Shown: positions 14,983 through 25,200 of the stretch, in pieces
How positions within the stretch are numbered: the first letter of the stretch is position 1
How the letters are laid out: each line of letters begins with the position of its first letter
DNA from: a virus
IMG/VR virus record: IMGVR_UViG_3300030202_002409
Coordinates: 1-31,618 of that record
DNA length: 31,618 nucleotides
Reading direction: 5' to 3' (one strand)
Translations under genes and position numbers: made by a program
Notes under the pieces: model-generated
Database searches by the model: none
Told to the model about the DNA's origin: nothing
What the model saw: the letters and a program-made list of their open reading frames with translations, nothing else

Positions 14983-16584
14983 ATGTCAACCGCCCAAGAT
15001 CATAAAGCATTAGCGAGCCTTCAGGACGTATTCGGTTCGGGGGCGGGAAGCTCTGGCTATAATTTCAATTCCGGAGTAGCCACGTTTTCTTCCACCGGGG
15101 CCGCTGGGGCTGCTGGACCGCAAGGCTCAAGAGGTTCGCAGGGCAGGACCGGCAATATCCTCGGAGATGTAAACGCTATCGCGCAGCCTGCTATGGGTAT
15201 GGCCATACAGAAAAGCATAAAAGATATGGCGCACACAGTGGCAAATGCGGAAACGCTTGAAGAATTTGATTCAGCAATCAAAAGCGCTAAAAGAGTCAGC
15301 AACGCCGCCGCTACGGCGGAAAAGGTCGGTAACGTGGCCTCTGTTTCGCAGGGGCTGACGGCTCTGGGGGAGGTAACTTCTGGCCAAGTGCCGCCAATAG
15401 AAAGAATTGCCACTGGTGTTGTAAAAGGAATGACTCCTTTAGGTCCGATTTCAGCCGTGACGGGGGCGGTCCTAAAGGGATATGACCCTATTGCCCCTAT
15501 AGTTCAGGCCGCAGAAAAAGGTATGAGGTATGTGCCGGGCGTGGGATGGGTAAACGACAAAATCGGAAAGGTCGGTCAAAAAATAAAAGAGGTCGTACCC
15601 TCGGAAGTTTCGGCGGCTCTAACGAATGCGGGCAATTTTGCGAATGAAATCCTTGATATTGGCGGTAAAACCTATCGAAGTTTTCGAGACGCCGACGAGA
15701 TTGAAGCTTCGGATCGAGACAAAGCCCTAACTCAACTTTTCACGCAGGAAGGCTCGGACGGCAAGCTTTACATCTCCCCTCCAAAGTCCAACGAGGAAGT
15801 CGTAGGCGTGGACCTTCCGGGGAACGTAAACACAGTCGGAGTCGGCAGTTATCCCAGCCGATACAATTTCCCTGCGGACGAAGGGAAAACCCGGCAACAA
15901 CTTTACGAGGAATTTCAAAATAGCGACACATACAAAGGGCTAATCCGCGAGAACCGGGGACTCCATAGCCTTGCTACGCAGGCCAAAGAGGACGCCGCCG
16001 AGGCCAAAGAAAGGGAAGTGGCAATCAGCGAGCTGGCCGACCCGGTCCAAAACATAGTACCAGTGTCTGCTCACGCCGAGTTCGGTATGGGAACGCACTA
16101 CGCAGATGAGTATGGGACTTGGGACGTGGATACCGGCGAAAAGCTAGACGTTCCCGATTTTTACGAACCTGCCCTCCCGGTTTTAGAGCCAATTCCGTTC
16201 GAGGCTCCCGCCGCAGACCCGTACCAAGCCCCGAAAGCCCCTACGCCAGTCGAAATGGCTCCGACCGTAAGGTCCGACGAGCTTGACCCCATGAAACGGG
16301 TACGACCCGAAGACTTTATCGGCCCTAGAATAATGACTCCTCGTCGAATCCGACCTCAGAGAGACATGACGAAATACGAGCCTTTTGCCAGCCCGGCATG
16401 GCAAGCGCTCGACGGGACTGCCTCGAGGCCCGGCTATTCCAAAGCCCAAGCCGCCGACCTTCTCGGCTTCAAAGCCCCGCTCCGAACGGCTTCGCAGTAC
16501 ATGGACCTAGACGCTCGGACGAAGCCGAAACACAATTTACGGGAACTTACCACGGGCAGAAATGCCGCAAGCTACAGAGGATAA
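14983..16584 (+). CDS. Putative internal virion (ejection) protein 1
   Basis: 533 residues, ATG directly after the fibre stop. The N-terminal region has a short collagen-like stretch (GPQGSRGSQGRTG, about residues 46-58), then Ala-rich helices and weakly hydrophobic segments (about 150-200). The C-terminal third is Pro-rich (EPALPVLEPIPFEAPAADPY) and basic. Low complexity, helices and position after the tail genes and before the giant protein fit podovirus ejection proteins, which leave the capsid with the DNA. No enzyme motif is seen. Function inferred from context only. Confidence 0.6.
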   Translation: MSTAQDHKALASLQDVFGSGAGSSGYNFNSGVATFSSTGAAGAAGPQGSRGSQGRTGNILGDVNAIAQPAMGMAIQKSIKDMAHTVANAETLEEFDSAIKSAKRVSNAAATAEKVGNVASVSQGLTALGEVTSGQVPPIERIATGVVKGMTPLGPISAVTGAVLKGYDPIAPIVQAAEKGMRYVPGVGWVNDKIGKVGQKIKEVVPSEVSAALTNAGNFANEILDIGGKTYRSFRDADEIEASDRDKALTQLFTQEGSDGKLYISPPKSNEEVVGVDLPGNVNTVGVGSYPSRYNFPADEGKTRQQLYEEFQNSDTYKGLIRENRGLHSLATQAKEDAAEAKEREVAISELADPVQNIVPVSAHAEFGMGTHYADEYGTWDVDTGEKLDVPDFYEPALPVLEPIPFEAPAADPYQAPKAPTPVEMAPTVRSDELDPMKRVRPEDFIGPRIMTPRRIRPQRDMTKYEPFASPAWQALDGTASRPGYSKAQAADLLGFKAPLRTASQYMDLDARTKPKHNLRELTTGRNAASYRG

Positions 16585-16588
16585 AATT

Positions 16589-17992
16589 ATGTCGTCACAA
16601 CCAGCACCAAACACCGGCCTTCCCGGTACTGACCCGAACGCAGAGTCTTCGGCGAAACATAACGCTGGATTTGACGCACTTTTGCGGAAAAGGCAGCAAC
16701 TCATAGCCGACACAACGGCTCGGGCAAAGGCGAACTTGACCATGCTAGACGCAAAGGAGGCGGAGGAAGCAGCAGCGGCTAGCCGTGCAGAAAGCGCCGC
16801 AACTGTAGATGCAGCAGCCAGCGAAATCAGCACTAATAACACGACTGTTGAGGGGTATAATACTGAAATTTCTACTTTAAAAGCATCCCAATTTAAAACG
16901 GATGCTACTGGGGATTACGTAAAGACTCCGGAGCAAAGAAAAGTTATTGGCGAACATATCAAAAGTTTGCAGGAAGACCGGGACGCGCTTGACGCGAAAA
17001 ACATAAAAATAGCGGAAGATTTAAAAGCTAAAGCTGCCGCAGATAATTCTGGCTTCGATTGGGACAACGCTTTAGACAAAACTGGAAAAATAGGAAATTT
17101 GGCAATCGGCGGTGCTTTACTTTACGAGTGGTGGAATAAGGAAGACCCTCCAACCCCGCCATCCGCCGGCGAGACGGCCCGAGAGCTTTCCAGCGTTACC
17201 GCCGACCGAGAGTTCGGAATAAACCAGCAACTCGCCAATTACGGCCCCGGCCTAGCGACTGACGCTCTACAGGACGCCGACCTAGCCGCCGAATGGAATG
17301 CCGCAGGCAGTCCGGATTTCAACACATGGGTACAGTCCGTAATGGCGGACCCTACCAGCCCGACCGCCCGAAAGCTCGCCGACATGCTCGACCCTCTGAA
17401 CGTGGAGTCGAAGGAGCGAGGCAGGCGAATCGACGAGGCCGCAAACTTTTATAATGAATACGATGCATCGCAGTTCCAATCGCCCGAGATGCAGGCGGCT
17501 CAGAGCTATGCATCGGGCCTTACCTCCGATCCTCTTTCGATGCAAAACCGCCAGTACATGGAGCAGGAGCTGGCTGGAGATTACTCGCAGGGGTTTTATG
17601 ACGATCTGCGAGCCGACCTGTTCTCGAGTATGCATCCGAATGCCGTAGGAACTTCGCTGGGAATGACCAAGGCGGCTCTCGGAGCGGAATCTGCCATTCG
17701 AGGCCGGCGGGACGCCGCCTCCGACCGCATCGCCCGAGACGATGCCCTGCGGATGTCCTACGCTCCCAGCTACGCCAGCATCGCGGCATCTGGAAGCGCC
17801 GACCCACTAAGCCTCTCGAACGTCGGCAAGATGGGCATAGGCAACATCGAGCCAATGGACCCGACCGGAGCCTTCTTCGGCAGTTTCCCGGCAATGGAGT
17901 ACGATACTAATCTGGCGGCTTACCAACGACAACCGACTACGATTCAAACTTTAACTGCACTCGGTCAAGCCGCCCAACAATTTAAGAAATAA
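16589..17992 (+). CDS. Putative internal virion (ejection) protein 2
   Basis: 467 residues from the ATG at 16589, seven bases after AGAGGA; an ATG at 16562 would overlap the previous gene and lacks a ribosome site. Residues about 35-150 are coiled-coil-like (AKANLTMLDAKEAEEAAAAS). The C-terminal half holds FYNEYDASQFQSPEMQAAQS, a DFNTW segment and a GTSLGMTKAALGAESAIRGR helix, a layout common in podovirus internal core proteins. Its TAA overlaps the next ATG (TAATG). Probably assembles with its neighbours inside the head. Confidence 0.62.
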   Translation: MSSQPAPNTGLPGTDPNAESSAKHNAGFDALLRKRQQLIADTTARAKANLTMLDAKEAEEAAAASRAESAATVDAAASEISTNNTTVEGYNTEISTLKASQFKTDATGDYVKTPEQRKVIGEHIKSLQEDRDALDAKNIKIAEDLKAKAAADNSGFDWDNALDKTGKIGNLAIGGALLYEWWNKEDPPTPPSAGETARELSSVTADREFGINQQLANYGPGLATDALQDADLAAEWNAAGSPDFNTWVQSVMADPTSPTARKLADMLDPLNVESKERGRRIDEAANFYNEYDASQFQSPEMQAAQSYASGLTSDPLSMQNRQYMEQELAGDYSQGFYDDLRADLFSSMHPNAVGTSLGMTKAALGAESAIRGRRDAASDRIARDDALRMSYAPSYASIAASGSADPLSLSNVGKMGIGNIEPMDPTGAFFGSFPAMEYDTNLAAYQRQPTTIQTLTALGQAAQQFKK

Positions 17993-19236
17993 TGCAAGCG
18001 CCAATCAGATTCACGTCCGCAGTACCCGGAGCCATCGCCCAGCGACAGGGCGATCAGCAGGCTCTGCAACAGTTCTTCGACCGCAACAAGGTCGAGAAGG
18101 CAAGAATGGAGCAGATCAAAAGCCTGAAGCAACTGGCCAAGGGCTACGGAGCCTCCGCCGCGCAGGTAGAGAGCAGTAGCTACGGCGAGCTTCAGGGCTT
18201 CGTTCAGCGAATGGAGCTGGAGCGGGCGGACAAGACGCGAGAGGAGCAGGCAAAACTTCGCAAGCTTCAGATGCAGCAGTCGAGGCAGGCTATGGAGCTT
18301 GCTGGTGAGAGAGCGGGCTTTGCCCGCGAGCAGGCGGGATTCGCTCGCGAGGACAGGGAAAGGGAGAAGAAAAAAAGGCAGCGGGCAGACATTCTCGCCC
18401 GCTTTATGACTTCGAGGCCCGACCCAATCGTTCAGCCTCCGATTGACGCTGAAAAGAATATCCTTCCGCAATATCGCATCAACGTCGAGACGCCTCAACC
18501 CGCCCCAATGGAGTTAGGTCCATCCGAAAGATTCCGGCGAATTGCCAGCGATCCGAACCTCGATCCGAGAAGCAAAATGGAAGCGATGAATCAGGCTAAG
18601 ACCGAGGAGTTAATGCTCGCGAAACTCGCGGCAGAACAAGGAAATGCCGCTTTGGCTAATCAGATAAAAGTAAATGCAGAGGGTCGGGAGCAAACTGGAT
18701 TCACGCAAGAGCAAAGTATTATGTCTTTCGACGGCCTTACGATAGGAACGGGGGAGAACGCTTCAATTTTACAAGGAAAAATCGGCGACAAAGCAGAAGC
18801 GATAAAGGCGAAAGAGGGGTTGAACAACCTAAACTCAATTCTACGCGATCTGGATCAATTAATTGCACTCGGGTACAAAAGAGAAAACTCGCGAGTGCTT
18901 TCGGATGACGACAAAGAAAAGGCGGCCCAGTTGGCAAATCGCGTTCGAGGGCTGATTCGCGAAGAGATTCTCGGCCCCGGCACTGTAACAGGGCCGGAGT
19001 TTGACAGATTGGCCGCTCAAGTGCCAGACCCGACCGCTGGATTTGACTTATTTTCCGCTCAGTTCGGCGAAGAAGGGTCAAAACTATTAGAGCAGGTAAA
19101 GGCTGATTTGATTAAAAAAGTAAAAGGAAAATATGCGGCCTACGGCGTGACTGCGGGAGGTACGGCCAACCCCGCCAACACAAGGCAGCTTTCGACCGGC
19201 AAAGAGGTGGAAATAATATTCGACCCGGCGGAGTAA
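17992..19236 (+). CDS. Putative internal virion (ejection) protein 3, coiled-coil
   Basis: 414 residues. Residues about 15-145 form a long Gln/Arg/Glu-rich coiled coil, with an internal GERAGFAREQAGFAREDRER repeat (a FARE(Q/D) motif twice, eight residues apart). Later segments include NLNSILRDLDQLIALGYKRE and GPGTVTGPEFDRLAAQVPDP, a helical domain also seen in other large phage internal proteins. Ends with a short beta tail (GKEVEIIFDPAE). A role as core or ejection protein is inferred from order and composition. Confidence 0.62.
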   Translation: MQAPIRFTSAVPGAIAQRQGDQQALQQFFDRNKVEKARMEQIKSLKQLAKGYGASAAQVESSSYGELQGFVQRMELERADKTREEQAKLRKLQMQQSRQAMELAGERAGFAREQAGFAREDREREKKKRQRADILARFMTSRPDPIVQPPIDAEKNILPQYRINVETPQPAPMELGPSERFRRIASDPNLDPRSKMEAMNQAKTEELMLAKLAAEQGNAALANQIKVNAEGREQTGFTQEQSIMSFDGLTIGTGENASILQGKIGDKAEAIKAKEGLNNLNSILRDLDQLIALGYKRENSRVLSDDDKEKAAQLANRVRGLIREEILGPGTVTGPEFDRLAAQVPDPTAGFDLFSAQFGEEGSKLLEQVKADLIKKVKGKYAAYGVTAGGTANPANTRQLSTGKEVEIIFDPAE

Positions 19237-19239
19237 GTC

Positions 19240-22200
19240 ATGCCGGTAACTCGAATAAAATCCGACCTCCTCGGAGTGGATTTCAAAGTTCGGTCTGATG
19301 GCGAACTAAATTCCCGAGACTACTTCGACATCCTGAAGGAAGTCGGCCCGGACGGCCAGCAAATCGTAAGCCCGCAGGACTTGCTCCACGTCTACAAGTC
19401 GGCTCCATACGACGAACGCCGGCAGAAGCTGGCCATCAACGCGCTGGACAACGGCTTCTTCGAGTCCGAGGGGAGCTTTACCGAGGCCATGACCCACATG
19501 GGAGCATCGGTAGGGCGGGGATTGGGAAAAATCCCGGTGGGGAACGTCCTGTCGAAAAGTCTAGAGAAAGTTCGGTCGGAGTACGATTCCGCCGACCCTA
19601 CCCAATACGGCGCAAAATGGGACGAGCCGGTTCAGAAAGCCGCCCTCCAATTCTCCGGCTACGCTCAAACAGTGCCGGGGCAAGTATTCGAGCCGCACAA
19701 ATTCTGGACCGACATGTTCGGGGAGACTGATACCGGGGCCGGCATGAAGAAGGAGCTTGGGCGGGCTTTGAAGTTCGCCGGGCTTCCGGATGACGCGAAC
19801 ATGCGGAGACGGGTCATGGACAGAGTCCTCGACCTCGACGAGTATACGACAGAGGCCACGCTGGCCCAAGCCGGAGTCGAGGCGACTGGCATGGCGGCAA
19901 TGATAGGCGCTAAGGGTAAAGAAGTTTTTAAGAAGTCGGAAATCGGATACCGGCATTCCGACTCGAAAGAGTTCAAGCTGGCGGAAATCGAACACTTGGC
20001 CGAGCAGTTCGACATTGCCGACAAGATCGAGAGAGGGGCGGAACTGGGCCTCGCTCAAGGCGGGGCGCTGGCCACGCTGGTCAAAGTGTATACGGGCCTC
20101 GACCCGAATTTCAATGTCAATGAAAAGGCTTTGGCCGACGTGCAGGCGGGAGTGGTCCAGCCGGACCGCGACGTAGCTATGGCTGCATCTTTCGCGATGA
20201 TGCCCGACATGTGGGCGTCTATGGGAGCGGCGGCAGGAGTCAATTTAGGACTACGATCAATCTCCCGAGGGGCTATCTTAAAAGCGGCTCAAGCGGCTTC
20301 GGAAGAGTCGGCCTTCAAGGCGACTATAGCTCAATTGAAATCCGCCGGGGAAGTAAGCGTGGCAGGCACTAGGGCAGACGTGGCCTTGTCCGAACTAAAT
20401 GCTAAACTACTAGCATCCGCCGAACAAAAACTAGCCAAAGTAGCCGGCTCGCAGGAGCATCTCAACAAGCTCGTAGCGAAGTCCGAGGGGATAGCTCAGA
20501 GTTTGTCGGCGAAATTAGCCTCGGCAGGCCAAGGCGAATCTTCCCAAGCCGCTCGACTGCTTCAAGCAATTGAAAAAGCCCCGGACCCGAAAGCCCCGCT
20601 GATCAACCGGGCGGTAGGGAAAGCCTTGCAGGGTACTGGCTACACAGTCGAACAAGTCGGCAGGGCAGGGGAACTTATTAGGCGTTTGCCGGAGGAAACT
20701 TTGACGACTCTCTTCATGCGTTCGGGAGGCATGGACGAAGCGTCTGCCCGAGCCATCGCTCGGACTGTCCAAGTCGCGGTAGCGGCAGGAACGTTGACCG
20801 GAGGATTTCAAGACTTGGACCCGAATCTCTTGGAACTGGCGACTGCCCTTCTACTTACGCCCGGCGGGCCGGCCATGATAACGCGACTCGGGCATGACGT
20901 GGGCATTCTCGGAAAGCAGTTGCAGTTTGCCCAAGCCTCCAGCCCGCTCTTTCAGCGGATAGCCCAATTGGAGCCTCCGGAAGCGTCCTTCGTCGAGGCT
21001 TCTCTCGACCGCACGGCGGCCATGACTTTGCAGGAAACGGTCGGCGGATTAGCCCAGAAAATCTTTTCGCCCACTCGGCAGTTCGGGCCGTCAGTCGCAT
21101 TAAAAGCCCCGTCCACTTTTCTATCTCGAACCGGCCTCGGCAACACTCTTACCGGGGCCGTCAATACCGCCAAGACCGCCGCTGGGGCGGCAGCTATCCC
21201 CGGAGCTTTCGGATACGCTCTAGGCGGCGAAGAGGGGGCTGGCGGGGCAATAGGAGCGAGCTGGCCTTTCATCGCCGCAGGGATGACGGCAGGCACTTTA
21301 ATGCGTTTCGGATCGATGGCCGACGTCCATGCAAAGATGCTCGGCGACAGGGCCGTCTACAAAGAAACGCTCTCGCCGGTAGATTTAGTGGAATTTCAAA
21401 GCTACACGAAGCCGGTTCAGCAGGCTCTGGCGACAACCGCCGTGCAAAATCCCGACGTCATCGTAAATTTCAAGAAAGGGAAAAAGAGCAGTTACTACGC
21501 CCAAGAGAACGGCGAATCGGTCATAACGCTCTATGACGGCTCGACCGCCGCCGAACAACTTTCCGCCGTGCTGGGCCATGAGATAGCCCACCATATAGAT
21601 ACTTTCGGATTCATGCCCTACGTCATCGAGGAATTGCTCGGGTCGGTGGAAAAGAAAAAGCCGGGAGTATATACGGAATATGGAAAAGACGGGAAGCCCA
21701 TTGTCATAAAGGACGAAGCCGGGAACAACGTCTACGCCACGAACGACGAGTTCGCCATTCGCCGTAAACAATATCTGGACAGGCTCGAACCCGGCACAGA
21801 GGCTTATAATCGCTACGCCAACAATGACGCCCTAATAGCTCGCGAGGTTTTCGCATCGCACGGGGCGGCATGGTACTTCGGCGGGGAGTTCGTCAAGAAA
21901 AACTGGCAGGGAGCGGGAAGCAAAATGATGGGAGCTATTCTCGACCCGATATTCGGCTCGAACGGGATGCGGAAATTTCTCCATCGCATAGGCATTCCGA
22001 CCAACGAAGGAACGAAGCTAGTAGCCGATCCGACTTACGGCGGAAAGGGACTCATGCCGGGGCTGAAGGAAGTTCCGGCCTTGGTCCGCATGATAGAGAA
22101 ATACAACGCCGACGTCCGGGGCTACGGCGCGGAAGCCCGGAGACAGGGTAGAGGTCGAGGCAATCTAGTGGACCCGGCCTTCAAGGACGAAGTCGCCAGC

Positions 22201-25200
22201 GTATCGCTTACGGCGAAGGATTTGGAAAACCCCGCAATCGTCGAACGCCTGAAAGCCGGCGGACACGTCAAAATCGCGGATGACGGCAGCATCGAGGTGG
22301 ATGCTTCCGGCAGACCGGTTTTTCTCCCGACTCGCGAGGTAAACAAAAACAACAAGCAACTGTCCAACGACATTCTGGACATCATCCAGAAGAAGGAAGA
22401 CGCCGGCGAGACTTTCGGCGAGGGACACGTCGCAATGGTGGAAACGGCAGACGGCAAGCCCAGAGCCACGGGCAGATTCTTAGACCCTTCCATAATCGCC
22501 GAACTGCGAAAGCAAAATCGGTACAACCAGCACCAGCTCGACGCATTGGCTAGAATCAACGCCACTCTGCGAAACGATACGGGCGACGTTTGGAATTTAT
22601 TTTATTACTCGGCCCTAAAGTACAACAAGGCGGGCCGCAAGGTTTACGGCCAGATCAAAGGCGGGGATAGGCCATCCTTGCCGTTCGGCATAGAAATTAC
22701 CAAGGACGGCAACGTCATTATTTCGACTATCTCGCTGGACGCCATCCAGAAGAATCTCGAATGGTTCGCCAAGAGCAAGGGCTATCGCCAGAAAATGTTC
22801 GATGAGTTCGGCGGCAATAACGCCAATGAGATCGTCCGCAATGCCTTGAGCCGACTCCCGCAGTATTTAGAAAACCATCGAAAGGGCAAGACCGACCCGG
22901 CGTTTGAAAATGGCAAGCCGGCCAGCGGAATAAGCGAAGGTCAGCGCGACCTGCTTAACGCCGCCATCGGGAAAATAAATGCCGAACAGGTAAAAAGGAA
23001 TCCGATTCTGGAGGGGCTAGGGGATCGAAGGAGCAATCGCCAGCAAAGCTATCGCTCCCGCAGGTTGGACAGGATCGGCAACGCCGTTCGAGGCGAGGAC
23101 GGCTATTATGCGTCTGCGAGCCGCATCGAGCGAAACTTGCAGCCCATGCGGATGCCCCGCCGAAAACCCAACCAACCCGACGACACAATTCCGCTGCCAT
23201 TCGACGAACTGCCGGGCGACAAACCCGGCGAAGGCTTCGGGCGAATGGTCAACGTGGACAAGACCAAGGCGGAGATGGCCGAGGCCAAGAGGCTGGCGGA
23301 CGAAGCTCAGAGCGGCTTTTCCAGCTCGGGCAACGTTCGCTCGAAGGATGCGTATGGGCGGGACAAGCTGTTTATGCCGGCCTCCGAGGCAGGCGCACCG
23401 AAGGGTAAAGAAAAATGGTCCGCCGAACTCTGGCGGGAGAAAGGAACGGACTCGCCGTTCTTTCGGCGATGGTTCGGCAGGTCGAAAACGCTGGAATATC
23501 AACGCACGGGCAAAACCCCGCTCCCTTGGATTCATCATGGATCGCTTGGGCAGGGCGGCCCGGAGAGCATGACCCCGACAGGATCGATATGGCTATCCCG
23601 GCCAGACCCTCCGGGGCTTGTCGGGAGAGTGCCGACTGGCCATGCAGACCGTGGACCTATGACCCAGCTTTACGCTAGGGCCAATAAAATCTGGGATTGG
23701 CGCGATAATGCTCACTTGAACGACCTCGCCAAACGCATTTCGGCAGAGGCCGAAAAAAACAATTTCAAGTGGGACGCCGAAAATTGGAAAGAAATAGTCC
23801 GCGATGAGCGTGGAAGCGCCGCCCATCTAAACGATTTTGTTTCGGACATAAAAGCTCTCGGATTCGACGCCGCTCAAATCGGACATAATGGCGAACTAGT
23901 GATTTTTGACGCTGCTAAAAACGTCAAGTCCGCCGACAACCGAGGGACGTTCTCTCCGGCAGAAGGAAACATTCTTTTCATGCCCGCCGAAAGCAAAGGC
24001 CAGCAAAAGAAAATCCTATTGCGGACGAAGCAAGAAATAAGCGATGCAGTCGATAGTCTCGCCGCCGAGCGTGGAATTAGCCGAAACGATGCCCTAAACG
24101 AACTCTTGAACTCGGCCCTGCTCGACCCAAAGAGGCCAGAGGGCAAGCGGTCTGAAGGTGATATCACCTTGGCTTTGACGCCGGAGGAAATTGCATTGCT
24201 CGAAAAAACTGAAATCGGGCCTAATGAAAGTGCCAAATATAAGGCAGCGATTGCCAAGAAACGAGAAATTTCCGAGCGAGAAATAGGCGTTAAAAACAAA
24301 CTCTTTATGCCTGCGAATTCGCCCGAACAAAGACGGGCCTCGAAGTTTGGAAAAGACTTCTCGAAGTCAGTCGGTTCGGATAAGGAATTTCTGAAAAAAG
24401 CCCGAGCCGACTGGATGGACAAGGGCTTCGCATCGCCGCTTTTTCAGCAGTGGATGGCGGAGTCCGGCGAGCCGGCTTTCGCCCGAGTCCGAGAGGATGG
24501 AATCGTCGAGCCGATTAAACTCTTTTATGCCGGCAAGCTGGGCGTTGGGAAGGCCGAAAGAAACGTCGCGAAAATCGGGCAACGGGGGAAAGTGACGAGG
24601 CGGGGGGAGTACGTTCCGGAAATACCCGTGAAGCTACTAGAGAATCGGGACGCCGCGAAGGCGGCCCAAGGCGAAAAAAAGCCTCTCGAAGTCGCCACGA
24701 ACGCCGCCCATGTTTTCGACCCTGACAACCCCGGCCACGTCTCAGCCTACCGGGATGGAATTTCCAACTACCTCGACTCGTTGGCCATGTGGATGGAAGG
24801 GCAGGTCGGCTTTGAGGCCGACCTCGCCGCAGCCCGACGATTGCGGGCGGAGCTTTCCTCGTTCGCCGACCCCGTGGCGATGCACGAAGCCCTAGAGACT
24901 GTACTCGGCGACATGATTGCCGAGCGGCCCGAGGCAGTCTCGGCGGAATTGCCTGCCGACGTCCGGGCCGTGGAAGCCGGGGCAAGGGCGGACATGGAGA
25001 ACTTTCGACTCCAACTCATGGACGAAGTCCCGACGTTTGCCGGGCGGCTCGAAGCCCTCGGCTGGCAGGGGCTGAAAACCGGGAAGGGCGAAATCACGAT
25101 ATTCGACCCGAGGAGAGTAAAGCTAATCGTAGATCAAGCCGGCGAGTACGCATTCTTTACGAAAAACCGACCTTTCGGAACAGTCGCCGGCACTTTCGGA

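Noticed and set aside
23874-24422. 182-residue minus-strand frame within the giant gene
   Set aside because: Ser/Phe/Arg-rich antisense reading of Glu/Lys/Ala codons, as expected by chance.
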